The position numbers were made by a program, and so were the translations under genes. From Microcoleus sp. bin48.metabat.b7b8b9.023 (GTDB lineage Bacteria > Cyanobacteriota > Cyanobacteriia > Cyanobacteriales > Microcoleaceae): a stretch of DNA of 64,000 bases. The stretch is taken from NCBI RefSeq assembly GCF_013299185.1, contig NZ_JAAFKG010000004.1:62001-126000 (forward strand). Direction: 5' to 3'. Shown here in pieces: positions 27,720 to 37,956 of the stretch; position 1 is the stretch's first letter, and the number at the start of each line of letters is the position of its first letter. Under the pieces are notes generated by a model. It was not told the origin of the DNA. It saw only the letters and a list, made by a program, of their open reading frames with translations, and made no database searches.

Positions 27720-27733
27720 AATACTATAGTATT
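27720..27733 (-). promoter_or_regulatory. Palindrome AATACTATAGTATT at the methyltransferase start
   Basis: Perfect 14-bp palindrome beginning 6 bp upstream of the methyltransferase ATG, so a bound protein would cover its ribosome site. Its ACTATAGT core is like known C-boxes (GACTATAGTC type) and it resembles part of the site before the controller gene. Confidence 0.5.
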
Positions 27734-27858
27734 AGGAATCGCTTGTCAACCAACTTCAGCAATTGGCGTCTCTTGCTTCTCCTAAATTTTATGCTTGCTT
27801 TTCCCTGCAATTATTTTCCCAAATAACCCATACACCATAAAGAGTTGAAAGAGGCAGC

Positions 27859-27965
27859 TATAGCCTTTCTCAAAAAGATGAGGTACTCATGGGGATAGGC
27901 CTCCGTGGGTTCCGCGGCCTCCGTGGCCTCCGTGGGCATACCTCACTTTTTTGAGAACCGCTATA
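27859..27965. repeat. MITE-like element, family TATAGCGG, copy 2 (inverted)
   Basis: Ends 27859-27885 (TATAGCCTTTCTCAAAAAG, then ATGAGGTA) and 27939-27965 (TACCTCAC, then GAGAACCGCTATA). Same termini as copies at 17142 and 60608, in opposite orientation. The core holds CTCCGTGG-type short repeats unique to this copy. It fills most of the 290-bp gap between the methyltransferase gene and arsM. Confidence 0.8.
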
Positions 27966-28004
27966 TCTCTGCGGTGAACGCTACCTCCCCATTCCGAAAT
28001 AAAT

Positions 28005-28979
28005 TTAACAGCAACCGCCGCCGTTATAGTGCCAAGTCGAATCAGTAATCAACACCTTATCCGGCATCAATCCGCCCAAATTCCCAGCAGTTTTATCGCA
28101 CACCGCCGCCGGAACTCCCCGCTGCAAAACGTGACCCGCCCCGTCGTCAAATAGCTCCTCAGAACCCGCATAAATCGCCGTCTTGCCAGTGAAAATGCAA
28201 GCGCCATCCGGGGGAATGTCCACTTTAAAGGAAACTGTATCCAGGCTTTCTAACAGCAGATCCGCATCCAATTTGTAATTGTGTTTGTCGAGCAATCTGT
28301 AAGGACGGCGCGCCCGCACTTCCACTTGCCCAAAGCCCACGTCTACAAGGTGTTGAACGTATTCTGCGTATGTCAGAGCACCGGACAAACACAAGGCGCG
28401 CAGGCGATCGTCCTCCTTCAAATGCTGGGGAATTGTGCGAGTTGCGATCGGATCGCTCATCAACAATCTGCCCCCTGGCTTCAAAACCCGATAAGTCTCT
28501 TTTAATGCCTTGGCTAAATCCGCAGGTTCAAAGATATTAAACAAGCAATTTTGTGCGACAACATCGACAGAAGCATCCGGCATCGGCAACGCAAAAGCAT
28601 CGCCTTCACAAATTTCGACAAAACTAGCATCAAACCATTCATTTTCGTGGGCGGCAATTTGCAAGTTGCGTGCAGCCGCTTCTCGCATTGCTGCAACCGG
28701 ATCGACGGCAATAACCGATCCATTGTGCCTAGAAAAATAAGCAAATTGCAGTGCTTCCAATCCGCCGCCGACGCCGACATAAAGCACGACTGGATTTCCG
28801 ACAAGTTCGGCGGCGTGAACGGTTGTGCCGCAGCCGTAGTTCATTTCTTGCATTTGTTCGGGAATTTTTAATCCTGGCAGTTGCAAGGGACTGCTTTGGA
28901 CGCAGCACAGCCCGATTTGGGGGGTTTCGGCAACGTCGCTATAAAATTTGGCTGCTGTTTCGAGATAGGTCATTTTCAA
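28005..28979 (-). CDS. arsM: Arsenite S-adenosylmethionine methyltransferase ArsM
   Basis: 324-aa cytosolic enzyme that transfers methyl groups from SAM to trivalent arsenic; in cyanobacteria it is also the first step towards arsenosugars. SAM-binding motif LYVGVGGGLEALQ (about 66-78), acidic VDP at the end of strand 2. The cysteines expected to bind arsenic are present: LCCVQ (about 25), MNYGCGTT (about 49) and AQNCLFN (about 143). It ends in GGGCC, the vicinal cysteine pair seen in cyanobacterial ArsM. No arsenic regulator or pump gene lies next to it. Confidence 0.88.
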   Translation of the reverse strand: MKMTYLETAAKFYSDVAETPQIGLCCVQSSPLQLPGLKIPEQMQEMNYGCGTTVHAAELVGNPVVLYVGVGGGLEALQFAYFSRHNGSVIAVDPVAAMREAAARNLQIAAHENEWFDASFVEICEGDAFALPMPDASVDVVAQNCLFNIFEPADLAKALKETYRVLKPGGRLLMSDPIATRTIPQHLKEDDRLRALCLSGALTYAEYVQHLVDVGFGQVEVRARRPYRLLDKHNYKLDADLLLESLDTVSFKVDIPPDGACIFTGKTAIYAGSEELFDDGAGHVLQRGVPAAVCDKTAGNLGGLMPDKVLITDSTWHYNGGGCC

Positions 28980-29074
28980 TTTTCCTGTGTTTTTTGACCG
29001 CAGATGTAGGCGAATTTAGGCTGATGTAGGCGAAGCCTTCCCGAAGGGTACGCAGATGAATTCAGAAATATCTT

Positions 29075-30805
29075 TTAGGTTTCAAATTCGACTTTTTGTT
29101 CTGATTTTGGTGTGTTTTCTGGTTCTGAAACTGTTGTTTCGGGAACTGGTTCTTGTTCTAACTTAGGTGTGTTTTCTGGTTCTGAAACTGTTGTTTCGGG
29201 AACTGGTTCTTGTTCTGATTTTGGTGTGTTTTCTGGTTCTGAAACTGTTGTTTCGGGAACTGTTAATTCTGCGCTTTGGGGAACGCCAACCGAGGGCGCT
29301 GGTGCTACCAAATTGGGAGATGCCTCTGGTATCGCAGGAGTGACTGCTTTAGGTACAGGAGCTTTGTCTGTTATTTCTGGCAGGGTTGGGGGTACTGAAG
29401 GATTGGCAGGTTCGGTAACTTGATTCAAAAAGTTGCGAAACCGATTGTAGTATCCTTTGTATTCCTGTTTCTGTGTTTGGGGAGATGGTGTTGGTTTCGG
29501 CTCTATTATTTTAACGGGTACAACAACTTTGGGGGTTTCTAACTGTGGAGTTGCTATGGGTTTGGGTTCTATGACTTGAACTGGTTCCACAACTTTGGGG
29601 GTTTCTAGCTGTGGGGTTGCTGTCGGTGTCGGTGTCGGTTCTATGACTTGAAGTGGTTCTACAAGTTTTGGTGCTTCGAGTTGGGGGGTTGCTGTTGGTG
29701 TCGGTTCTATTGTTTGAACGGGAGCAACTTTTGGCTCTAAGCTCGGCTCGGTAGCTGGGGTTTCTGGAACCGCTGGTGAGGGTTCGGCTACTGGTGTTTT
29801 TTCTAATGCAGGTGTCGGTGTCGGTTCGGGTGTTGGGGTTGGGGTTGGTGTGGGCTTGGGTACTTGGTAGGTGCGATCGACTATACCGCGAGTATCTGCT
29901 ACTGTTAGTTCCCCGCGCACTAATTTAGAAAGAGTATCTTGCCCCTGGGGTTGGTAATCTATCAGTCTGACTGTATTATTAAAGGCGTTTTTGACGCTAT
30001 TTCCCCGTTCGTCGATTAATTCTAGCTGCACCCAGTTTTTCCCCGGTTTGAATCCTTTAAGATATATAGGTTGCAACTGGTCGATCGCGAAACTTTCCCC
30101 GTTCACTGTGGCTCGAATTTTCCAATCGAGTATGTCATCTTGGGAATTTGCTTGAGCCACTTGGTGCAAAGGCGCATTTGTCAAGTAAAAATCGAGCAGG
30201 ATGGGTTCTACCCCGTAACTGCCTTGCGGGCTGTTGTACGTTAATAGGGGCAATGTGCGATCGGGATTGTTGTCCTGTGTTTTGGTAAAAACGTGAAAAG
30301 TGGTTTGGGCCAAAGCACCTTCGTTTTTAAAGCTTTCTTCCCAAGGTCGAGCTGCGAACACCCGCAGGGTATGGGTTCCGGGTTCTAAGTCGGAGAGCGT
30401 TAAAGTTTGGTTGATGTCGTAAACTGCTGCATAAGGTTGGTTGTCTAATAAAACTTGCAGGTGGGGCCCCAAACCCAAGTTTGCTTCTTTGAAAATGGGG
30501 AAGTCCTTGACTTGGAACTTAACAGACACATTTATATCCTGAAGCACTTCGTCAGGTTTTGGATTCAAAATACTTATTTGAGGCTGGTAAATTTCTAGAG
30601 CCTGACGCAGTTGTTGAATGGCTTCTGGGGGAGAAACCTCTGAGATTCTGTTTACCTCGGCGGTAGCTGAGCCGCTCTTGTTTCCTGATTTGGGCATGGA
30701 GGGATGGCCCGCGCCACAACTTGCTACACCCAAAATCAATACTGCTGCTGCAAACAATGCCAGCAGCCTGCCTGCAACCGTTCTCTGCCAATTGATGCCA
30801 ATCAC
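29075..30805 (-). CDS. Repeat-rich putative lipoprotein of unknown function
   Basis: 576 aa. The N-terminus is basic, then hydrophobic, ending in a lipobox LGVASC (Cys about 30), so it should be anchored in a membrane facing the periplasm. Residues 70-290 form a beta-rich part (QISILNPKPDEVLQDINVSV; LTLSDLEPGTHTLRVFAA) resembling Ig-like domains. From 315 on it is Pro/Thr/Glu-rich with several EPTPTATPQLE-like repeats, and it ends in three copies of a 19-residue unit (PETTVSEPENTPKSEQEPV). I do not recognise a catalytic domain. The low-complexity tail may span peptidoglycan; that is a guess. Confidence 0.7.
   Translation of the reverse strand: MIGINWQRTVAGRLLALFAAAVLILGVASCGAGHPSMPKSGNKSGSATAEVNRISEVSPPEAIQQLRQALEIYQPQISILNPKPDEVLQDINVSVKFQVKDFPIFKEANLGLGPHLQVLLDNQPYAAVYDINQTLTLSDLEPGTHTLRVFAARPWEESFKNEGALAQTTFHVFTKTQDNNPDRTLPLLTYNSPQGSYGVEPILLDFYLTNAPLHQVAQANSQDDILDWKIRATVNGESFAIDQLQPIYLKGFKPGKNWVQLELIDERGNSVKNAFNNTVRLIDYQPQGQDTLSKLVRGELTVADTRGIVDRTYQVPKPTPTPTPTPEPTPTPALEKTPVAEPSPAVPETPATEPSLEPKVAPVQTIEPTPTATPQLEAPKLVEPLQVIEPTPTPTATPQLETPKVVEPVQVIEPKPIATPQLETPKVVVPVKIIEPKPTPSPQTQKQEYKGYYNRFRNFLNQVTEPANPSVPPTLPEITDKAPVPKAVTPAIPEASPNLVAPAPSVGVPQSAELTVPETTVSEPENTPKSEQEPVPETTVSEPENTPKLEQEPVPETTVSEPENTPKSEQKVEFET
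29096..29262. repeat. 57-bp tandem repeat at the lipoprotein 3' end
   Basis: Nearly three copies of a 57-bp unit (19 codons) with only one or two base differences, ending close to the stop codon. Copy number can change without a frameshift. Confidence 0.85.
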
Positions 30806-30973
30806 GCAACTATACTCCTAGAAGCCTTCTCATAGGGAACTATAGCCCAAAACTGAATTTAGTATTGCCGAATTGCCGATCGGCAATTCAGGGCCCCCTG
30901 TGCCCCGGATTCAGGCTGTGCACGCAACCAATCCGATCCCACTAATAACTGCCCCAGCCGTTTTCGTGAAGTA

Positions 30974-31782
30974 CCCCAACTTGCTTCGCTGAAGTTGGGG
31001 CTTCCAACCGGAGCTAACAAGGACGGTCTTATTCGTCTTCGGAGTTTCCCGTCTCAACAGCCGTTGCCTCTACTATGCCGTCATAGCGTTGGTCTTACAC
31101 AGCCTCCACAGGCAGCAATCCCACTTCCTGAGATTGTTTGATTTCTATTCGTACAACGCATCAAGGACTTACGACAGTGGTCAGCCAGCGGATTTGTTCT
31201 TTCCCCGTTTCTCATGCTAGTTCCCAGGCTAAAAGCCTTTTGTGGTCAGCCATGCGGGTGGGTCAACGACCAACTCAATTATACTCTCAATTGGCTGTTG
31301 CAGCTATCGCTGCAACAGTCGCGTCTTTCATCCCCCACATGAGCCATTCCGCAATTTGCTTCGCTCTTGCTTCATTACCAGAGGTGGGGGAGTTCCCGAC
31401 TATTTGTCAAACATCTCTCTTTGACATCCTCACCGGGGTAAACCCACGGTGATTCCCAAACATCACTATTTGGGTTTCTGCTTCATAGCACCAGCCTTGC
31501 GAGATTTGCTCTCATGGGGTCTTACGGTCGCTCCACAGACTATTCCCGCTAGTCCAGCGCGGTTCTGATGTGTCGAAATCTCAAGATTTCTGTTTTGTTT
31601 GTGTCACGAGCGGGATGTTTTACCATTGCCCCAGAGTGCTTTTCCCGGTCTACCGATTTTGCTGCGCCGCCAGTACGCTTGCTGGACTTCGCCCGCCCGA
31701 GCTATCTGATCCATCGTCACGGGTGGGTCATCGACCAATTTAATTGTACCAAAAGCCGTCCTCGAAGGACGGGGTTTTAGAC
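30974..31782 (-). mobile_element. Decayed IS200/IS605-type element, minus orientation
   Basis: Left-end hairpin at 31751-31782 (AAAAGCCGTCCTCGAAGGAC, then GGGGTTTTAGAC) is nearly identical to the left end of the intact tnpB element at 43438-43470. A right-end-like hairpin (CCCCAACTT to AAGTTGGGG) lies at 30974-31000. Between them the reading frames are broken; two stretches (near 31260 and 31725) share GACCCACCCG motifs and may be duplicated pieces. No functional transposition gene remains. Confidence 0.5.
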
Positions 31783-31979
31783 CCATTTTTCTGATAAATG
31801 AGTATTCCTCAATTGCCTTATCTTTGAGTTTTGTAAACTTAATGGCAATACCCCTTGACTTTTTTGAGGGGCTGTGGAAATTAAAGGGGGTGATTGCATC
31901 AAGAATTGAGGCTTTTTTAAGTATTGTTAACAAGCGATTAATACTTCTCTAGCAGGCTTATAATTCATAAAACTCCCTC

Positions 31980-32210
31980 AAAAGGAGCAGCCGTATCAAA
32001 CCTGAATCCAGGAGGCGATCGGCAGCTCTGGCGAGAAGAGTTGGCAGTACCCAGGGACATTGTTAGCGACACTGGGGAACTGGCTTCTTTACAAAGAAGC
32101 AAAATGCTTGGGGAGACGATCCACCTGCGTGTAACTCTGCAAAGAGCGAAGTGCAAGCTGTTTCGGGGAACCGAGAATCCCCCGCCTAATTAAGCGTGGG
32201 GAGTGTCAGA
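31980..32210 (+). mobile_element. tnpB C-terminal remnant and IS right end upstream of psaA
   Basis: In one + frame the stretch from about 31995 reads as a TnpB-like tail (NPGGDRQLWREELAVPRD, then GELASLQRSKMLGETIHL, ending TENPPPN and stop). The stop overlaps a right-end hairpin CCCCCGCCTAATTAAGCGTGGGG at about 32179-32202. The rest of the element is missing. Its end is about 50 bp from the psaA start, so the psaA leader now begins in IS-derived DNA. Confidence 0.5.
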
Positions 32211-32257
32211 TACAGTATTCAGTTCTCGTTCCTTGTCTTATCGAGAGGAGAGTCTTC

Positions 32258-34552
32258 ATGACCATTAGTCCTCCAGAGCGAGAGGTAAAAGTTAGAGTAG
32301 TAGTCGATAAAGATCCGGTTCCAACTTCCTTCGAGAAGTGGTCAAAACCAGGTCATTTCGATCGCACTCTAGCTAAGGGGCCAAAAACCACCACTTGGAT
32401 TTGGAACCTCCACGCTAACGCTCACGACTTCGACAGTCATACAAGTGATTTAGAAGACGTTTCGCGCAAAATCTTTAGCGCTCACTTCGGCCACTTGGCA
32501 GTAATTTTCGTATGGTTGAGCGGCGCATATTTCCACGGCGCTAAATTCTCCAACTACGAAGCTTGGCTGACAAATCCTACAGCCATCAAGCCCAGCGCTC
32601 AAGTGGTTTGGCCGATTTTTGGTCAAGAAATTTTAAATGCAGATGTAGGCGGCGGCTTTCACGGGATTCAGATCACCTCTGGTTTGTTCCAACTGTGGCG
32701 CGCCAACGGCATCACTAACTCATACCAGCTATATTGCACTGCGATCGGCGCATTGGTAATGGCAGCTCTGATGCTGTTTGCCGGTTGGTTCCACTATCAC
32801 GTCCGCGCTCCGAAACTGGAATGGTTCCAGAACGTGGAATCGATGATGAACCACCACTTGGCAGGTTTGCTAGGCTGCGGTTGCTTGGGCTTCGCAGGTC
32901 AGCAAATTCACGTAGCTCTGCCGATTAACGCTTGCATGGACGCGATTGATGCAGGCGCACCGTTGACAGTCGGCGGCAAACTGATCAAAACAGTTGCCGA
33001 TATCCCGCTGCCACACGAGTGGCTTTTCTCACCGAGCTTGATGGCAGACATCTACCCAAGCTTCGCTAAAGGTCTAACGCCCTTCTTCACCCTCAACTGG
33101 GGCGCATACACAGACTTCCTGACCTTCAAAGGCGGTCTGAACCCCACCACGGGCGGTCTGTGGCTGACCGATACAGCGCACCACCACTTAGCTTTGGCAG
33201 TGCTGTTCATCGTCGCCGGACACTTCTATCGCACGAACTGGGGCATTGGCCACAGCTTCAAAGAAGTTCTGGAAGCTCACAAAGGCCCCTTCACTGGCGA
33301 AGGCCACAAGGGGATGTACGAAATCTTCACGCAGTCTTGGCACGCTCAACTGTCGTGGAACTTGGCCTGGATGGGCTCTATCAGCATCATCGTGGCTCAC
33401 CACATGTACGCGATGCCTCCGTATCCGTACATCGCGACTGACTACCCGACTCAGCTATCCCTGTTCACCCACCACATGTGGATCGGCGGATTCCTGATTG
33501 TTGGAGCAGCAGCTCACGCAGCAATTTTCATGGTGCGGGATTACAATCCGGCTCAGCACGTTAATAACTTGCTCGACCGCGTACTCCGCCATAGAGATGC
33601 AATCATCTCTCACCTTAACTGGGTTTGCATATTCTTGGGCTTCCACAGCTTCGGTTTGTACGTTCACAACGATACAATGCGGGCTTTCGGCCGTCCTCAA
33701 GATTTGTTCTCAGATACGGGCATCCAATTGCGTCCGATATTTGCCCAATGGGTACAAAATATCCACGCTTTGGCACCAGGTAACACAGCGCCTAATGCTA
33801 TGGAAATCGTCAGCCATGCTTTTGGTGGCGGTGCAGTAGCAGTCGGTGGCAAAATAGCGATGATGCCGATCGAGTTGGGTACGGCGGATTTCATGATCCA
33901 CCACATCCACGCTTTCACCATTCACGTTACAGTTCTGATTCTTTTGAAAGGCGTGTTGTTCGCACGCAGTTCTCGCTTGGTTCCTGACAAAGGCAGCTTA
34001 GGCTTCCGGTTCCCTTGCGACGGCCCAGGCCGTGGCGGTACCTGCCAAGTTTCTGGTTGGGATCACGTGTTCCTCGGCTTGTTCTGGATGTACAACTGCA
34101 TCTCGATCGTGATTTTCCACTTTAGCTGGAAAATGCAGTCGGACGTGTGGGGAACAGTATCGCCAGACGGCACAATTTCTCACATCACCGGCGGCAACTT
34201 CGCACAAAGTGCGATCACGATTAACGGCTGGCTGCGGGACTTCTTGTGGGCGCAAGCTTCTCAGGTAATTCAGTCCTACGGTTCGGCACTGTCGGCCTAC
34301 GGTCTGATGTTCCTAGCTGGACACTTCGTGTTCGCCTTCAGCTTGATGTTCCTGTTCAGCGGCCGCGGCTACTGGCAAGAACTGATTGAGTCCATTGTTT
34401 GGGCTCACAACAAGCTCAAGGTAGCTCCTTCGATTCAGCCTCGCGCTCTGAGCATTACTCAAGGTCGGGCAGTGGGTGTAGCTCACTACCTCCTGGGAGG
34501 AATTGTCACTACGTGGGCATTTTTCCTAGCGCGAATCATCTCGGTAGGGTAA
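32258..34552 (+). CDS. psaA: Photosystem I P700 apoprotein A1
   Basis: Thylakoid membrane core subunit; with PsaB it binds P700, the early electron acceptors and most antenna chlorophylls of photosystem I. 764 aa with eleven membrane helices. The FX-cluster loop [12 protein letters not shown] (about 583-594) carries both cysteines, and the many HH pairs that bind chlorophyll are present (MNHHLAG, AHHHLAL). A strong ribosome site GAGAGGAGAG precedes the ATG. It is followed after 108 bp by psaB. Confidence 0.98.
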   Translation: MTISPPEREVKVRVVVDKDPVPTSFEKWSKPGHFDRTLAKGPKTTTWIWNLHANAHDFDSHTSDLEDVSRKIFSAHFGHLAVIFVWLSGAYFHGAKFSNYEAWLTNPTAIKPSAQVVWPIFGQEILNADVGGGFHGIQITSGLFQLWRANGITNSYQLYCTAIGALVMAALMLFAGWFHYHVRAPKLEWFQNVESMMNHHLAGLLGCGCLGFAGQQIHVALPINACMDAIDAGAPLTVGGKLIKTVADIPLPHEWLFSPSLMADIYPSFAKGLTPFFTLNWGAYTDFLTFKGGLNPTTGGLWLTDTAHHHLALAVLFIVAGHFYRTNWGIGHSFKEVLEAHKGPFTGEGHKGMYEIFTQSWHAQLSWNLAWMGSISIIVAHHMYAMPPYPYIATDYPTQLSLFTHHMWIGGFLIVGAAAHAAIFMVRDYNPAQHVNNLLDRVLRHRDAIISHLNWVCIFLGFHSFGLYVHNDTMRAFGRPQDLFSDTGIQLRPIFAQWVQNIHALAPGNTAPNAMEIVSHAFGGGAVAVGGKIAMMPIELGTADFMIHHIHAFTIHVTVLILLKGVLFARSSRLVPDKGSLGFRFPCDGPGRGGTCQVSGWDHVFLGLFWMYNCISIVIFHFSWKMQSDVWGTVSPDGTISHITGGNFAQSAITINGWLRDFLWAQASQVIQSYGSALSAYGLMFLAGHFVFAFSLMFLFSGRGYWQELIESIVWAHNKLKVAPSIQPRALSITQGRAVGVAHYLLGGIVTTWAFFLARIISVG

Positions 34553-34660
34553 ACTACCTTTAGGTTTTGGATTCAGGATTTGGGAGCAATCTCAAACCCA
34601 GAATCCAAACCTCGGAACCGAACCTCTTCAACGTTCAGGATTCAGGATTAATCAAGGCTT

Positions 34661-36889
34661 ATGGCAACGAAATTTCCAAAATTTAGCCAAGACCTTGCCC
34701 AAGACCCGACCACACGGCGGATCTGGTACGGGATTGCCACAGCGCACGACTTTGAAAGCCACGATGGCATGACCGAAGAAAATCTTTACCAAAAGATTTT
34801 TGCTTCTCACTTCGGCCACCTAGCAATCATTTTCTTGTGGACTTCGGGCAGCCTGTTCCACGTAGCATGGCAAGGTAACTTTGAACAGTGGATTAAAGAC
34901 CCTCTAAACGTCCGCCCGATCGCTCACGCGATTTGGGACCCTCAATTCGGTGCTCCAGCAGTAGAAGCTTTCACTCAAGCGGGCGCTTCTAACCCAGTGG
35001 ACATTTCCTACTCTGGTGTTTACCACTGGTGGTATACCCAAGGGGTTCGGACAAATGGCGACTTGTATCAAGGAGCTATCTTCTTGCTACTGTTGGCTTC
35101 TGTCATGCTGTTCGCAGGTTGGTTGCACCTCCAGCCGAAGTACCGCCCGAGCTTGTCTTGGTTCAAAAATGCTGAATCTCGCCTCAACCACCACTTGGCT
35201 GGTTTGTTCGGTGTCAGCTCTTTGGCTTGGACTGGTCACATGGTTCACGTTGCTATCCCCGAATCTCGCGGACAGCACGTAGGTTGGGACAACTTCCTGT
35301 CTACCCCGCCTCACCCGGCTGGTTTGGCTCCGTTCTTCACTGGTAACTGGGGCGTTTACGCCGAGAACCCAGATGCAGCGAGCCATGTCTTCGGTACTTC
35401 CCAAGGCGCGGGAACTGCAATTCTGACTTTCTTGGGTGGCTTCCACCCTCAAACAGAATCCCTGTGGCTCACAGACATTGCTCACCACCACTTGGCGATC
35501 GCAGTTCTGTTTATCGTTGCCGGTCATATGTACCGGACTAACTTCGGTATCGGCCACAGCATCAAAGAGATGATGGATTCTAAGGCTGGTTTGGTCGGTG
35601 GCAAGAGTGAAGGCCCCTTCAACCTGCCTCACCAAGGGTTGTATGAAACCTATAACAACTCGTTGCACTTCCAACTCGGAATTCACCTAGCTGCTTTGGG
35701 TGTCATTACATCCTTGGTCGCACAGCATATGTACGCAATGCCTCCCTACGCTTTCATAGCGCAGGATCATACGACAATGGCTGCGTTGTACACGCACCAC
35801 CAATACATTGCTGGTTTCATCATGGTCGGTGCTTTCGCCCACGGAGCTATCTTCTTGGTGCGGGACTACGATCCTGAAGCTAATAAAGGCAACGTGCTCG
35901 ATCGCGTGTTGCAGCACAAAGAAGCGATTATCTCTCACTTGAGCTGGGTGTCGCTGTTCTTGGGCTTCCACACTCTCGGCTTGTACGTTCACAACGACGT
36001 TGTAGTCGCTTTCGGAACTCCTGAAAAGCAAATCTTGATTGAACCAGTGTTCGCACAGTTCATCCAAGCTGCTCACGGGAAGGCTCTGTACGGCATGGAC
36101 GTGTTTCTTTCCAACCCTGACAGCATTGCGGCGACTGCTTGGCCCAACTACGGCAACGTATGGCTCCCAGGCTGGTTGGAAGGAATCAACAGCAGTACAA
36201 ATTCTCTGTTCTTGGCGATCGGACCTGGCGATTTCTTGGTTCACCACGCGATCGCACTCGGCTTGCACACCACCACCTTGATCTTGGTCAAGGGCGCTCT
36301 GGATGCACGCGGTTCTAAGCTGATGCCGGACAAAAAAGACTTCGGTTATGCTTTCCCTTGCGACGGCCCCGGCCGTGGCGGTACCTGCGATGTCTCTGCT
36401 TGGGATGCCATGTACCTGTCTGTCTTCTGGATGTTGAACACCCTAGCTTGGGTAACGTTCTACTGGCACTGGAAGCACCTAGGCATCTGGCAAGGTAACG
36501 TGGCTCAGTTCAATGAGTCTTCTACCTACCTGATGGGCTGGTTCCGCGATTACCTCTGGCTGTATTCTTCTCAGTTGATCAACGGTTACAACCCGTATGG
36601 TACTAACAACCTGTCTGTCTGGGCCTGGATATTCTTATTCGGACACCTCGTTTGGGCAACTGGTTTCATGTTCCTGATCTCTTGGAGAGGTTACTGGCAA
36701 GAGTTGATCGAAACCTTGGTTTGGGCTCACGAGCGCACTCCTTTGGCCAACTTGGTTCGCTGGAAAGACAAGCCTGTTGCTTTGTCTATCGTCCAAGGTC
36801 GTTTGGTTGGCTTAGTTCACTTTACGGTGGGCAACGTCTTCACTTACGCAGCCTTTGTAATTGCCTCGACGGCCGGGAAATTCGGGTAA
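34661..36889 (+). CDS. psaB: Photosystem I P700 apoprotein A2
   Basis: Partner of PsaA in the photosystem I heterodimer. 742 aa, eleven helices. The [20 protein letters not shown] loop supplies the other two FX cysteines (about 566-577). Begins [20 protein letters not shown] and ends ASTAGKFG, both standard. The 108-bp gap to psaA and the terminator after psaB indicate one psaAB transcript. Confidence 0.98.
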   Translation: MATKFPKFSQDLAQDPTTRRIWYGIATAHDFESHDGMTEENLYQKIFASHFGHLAIIFLWTSGSLFHVAWQGNFEQWIKDPLNVRPIAHAIWDPQFGAPAVEAFTQAGASNPVDISYSGVYHWWYTQGVRTNGDLYQGAIFLLLLASVMLFAGWLHLQPKYRPSLSWFKNAESRLNHHLAGLFGVSSLAWTGHMVHVAIPESRGQHVGWDNFLSTPPHPAGLAPFFTGNWGVYAENPDAASHVFGTSQGAGTAILTFLGGFHPQTESLWLTDIAHHHLAIAVLFIVAGHMYRTNFGIGHSIKEMMDSKAGLVGGKSEGPFNLPHQGLYETYNNSLHFQLGIHLAALGVITSLVAQHMYAMPPYAFIAQDHTTMAALYTHHQYIAGFIMVGAFAHGAIFLVRDYDPEANKGNVLDRVLQHKEAIISHLSWVSLFLGFHTLGLYVHNDVVVAFGTPEKQILIEPVFAQFIQAAHGKALYGMDVFLSNPDSIAATAWPNYGNVWLPGWLEGINSSTNSLFLAIGPGDFLVHHAIALGLHTTTLILVKGALDARGSKLMPDKKDFGYAFPCDGPGRGGTCDVSAWDAMYLSVFWMLNTLAWVTFYWHWKHLGIWQGNVAQFNESSTYLMGWFRDYLWLYSSQLINGYNPYGTNNLSVWAWIFLFGHLVWATGFMFLISWRGYWQELIETLVWAHERTPLANLVRWKDKPVALSIVQGRLVGLVHFTVGNVFTYAAFVIASTAGKFG

Positions 36890-36921
36890 TTCCGAACTCT
36901 GGTTTTGTAGGTAATTAAATC

Positions 36922-36954
36922 AAATCCCCTGCCTTCGGGCGGGGGATTTTTTTT
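36922..36954 (+). terminator. Rho-independent terminator of psaAB
   Basis: A GC-rich stem (ATCCCCTGCC, loop TTCG, GGCGGGGGAT) is followed by eight T residues, about 35 bp after the psaB stop. Confidence 0.9.
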
Positions 36955-37166
36955 GATATTTTGGTTGATGGAAGCTGTTAATCAGAAATCTGAAGGCGAT
37001 CAAGTTTTTCCAAAACCCTTTATGTCAAAGCTGTTTGCGATAATTGAAGCCTACAGAGAAATTTATAGTGCGATCGCGGTATAATTAGCCTGCTGTGCAT
37101 TTGAATTTCACAGTCAATTTTGATGATATCTTTCTTGATCAGACCGCAATTCAGACCCTTTAGAGC

Positions 37167-37937
37167 ATGAGATTTATAGACGGTATTTATAAACCTTGCG
37201 TGGAAAAATGTAAAAATATACAAGACATTCCAAGTGTTCTCAGTATTTTAGACAACGGCAAGGCAGTATTGGATGACGATAGAAAATGTGATCGCTACAT
37301 AGCTTTTTATGGCGGACATCATTTTCACAAACTTTATGCAGCATTTGCCTCAACTAACTTTCGGTATACTGAGAGCAAAGATATAGAAATCATTGACTGG
37401 GGATGCGGTCAAGGATTGGCGACTTGTGTTTTGATTGATTATCTGATCGATAATAATATTAATCCCAATATTGTATCAGTCACACTTATAGAACCTTCGT
37501 TGATAGCACTGAATCGCGGTAACAACTTTACTCGTCAGATGCTGCAATCCACTTCCTCTAGCCGTTGCACCATCAGAAAGGTAAACAAATACATAGATGA
37601 TTTGACAGCTAACGACTTAGCCTCAGAGATGGGAACCATCAAAGTACATCTTTTTTCCAACATCATTGATGTAGAAGCATTCAGTTTAAACGATCTGCAC
37701 AGGTTGATACTTGCTTCTTTCCAAGGTTGTAATCGACTTATCTGTACAAGTCCAGACAGCAATGGCAAATATAGGTTAGATGATTTCTCTGATTTATTTT
37801 CTCAGTCTTGCCAACTTGTGAACTCAGCAAGTTCTGATCTGCCAATTTATCAAGAAGTATTTTACTTTAAAAACAAACAATATGAAAGATGTAGAATAGG
37901 TAGGTACGAGAGGCAATTTACTGTAAACCTGACTTAA
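37167..37937 (+). CDS. SAM-dependent methyltransferase-like protein, function unknown
   Basis: 256 aa. A class I Rossmann motif I is visible: IEIIDWGCGQGLATCVLIDYL (about 74-94), followed by an acidic residue at the end of the next strand (SVTLIEPS). No motif tells the substrate. It is the first gene of an AT-rich trio on the same strand (19 bp before an AlkB-like gene, then an unknown gene), unlike the flanking psaAB in base use, which suggests acquired DNA. Modification of nucleic acid would fit the AlkB neighbour but is inference. Confidence 0.55.
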   Translation: MRFIDGIYKPCVEKCKNIQDIPSVLSILDNGKAVLDDDRKCDRYIAFYGGHHFHKLYAAFASTNFRYTESKDIEIIDWGCGQGLATCVLIDYLIDNNINPNIVSVTLIEPSLIALNRGNNFTRQMLQSTSSSRCTIRKVNKYIDDLTANDLASEMGTIKVHLFSNIIDVEAFSLNDLHRLILASFQGCNRLICTSPDSNGKYRLDDFSDLFSQSCQLVNSASSDLPIYQEVFYFKNKQYERCRIGRYERQFTVNLT

Positions 37938-37956
37938 TGTTGAGGAAATAATTCTG

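Larger units (their letters stand above)
30806..32257. other. 1.45-kb gene-free stretch before psaA, filled with decayed IS DNA
   Basis: Contains two remnants of IS200/IS605-type elements in opposite orientations (listed separately) and the psaA leader. I see no intact gene. Only about 50 bp separate the last IS-derived hairpin from psaA. Confidence 0.6.

Noticed and set aside
31604-31933. 109-codon frame on the minus strand
   Set aside because: It runs across the left-end hairpin of a decayed IS and has no coherent domain.
33188-36268. Several antisense frames of 70-200 codons across psaA and psaB
   Set aside because: Shadows of a strongly biased coding sequence; no starts with ribosome sites.
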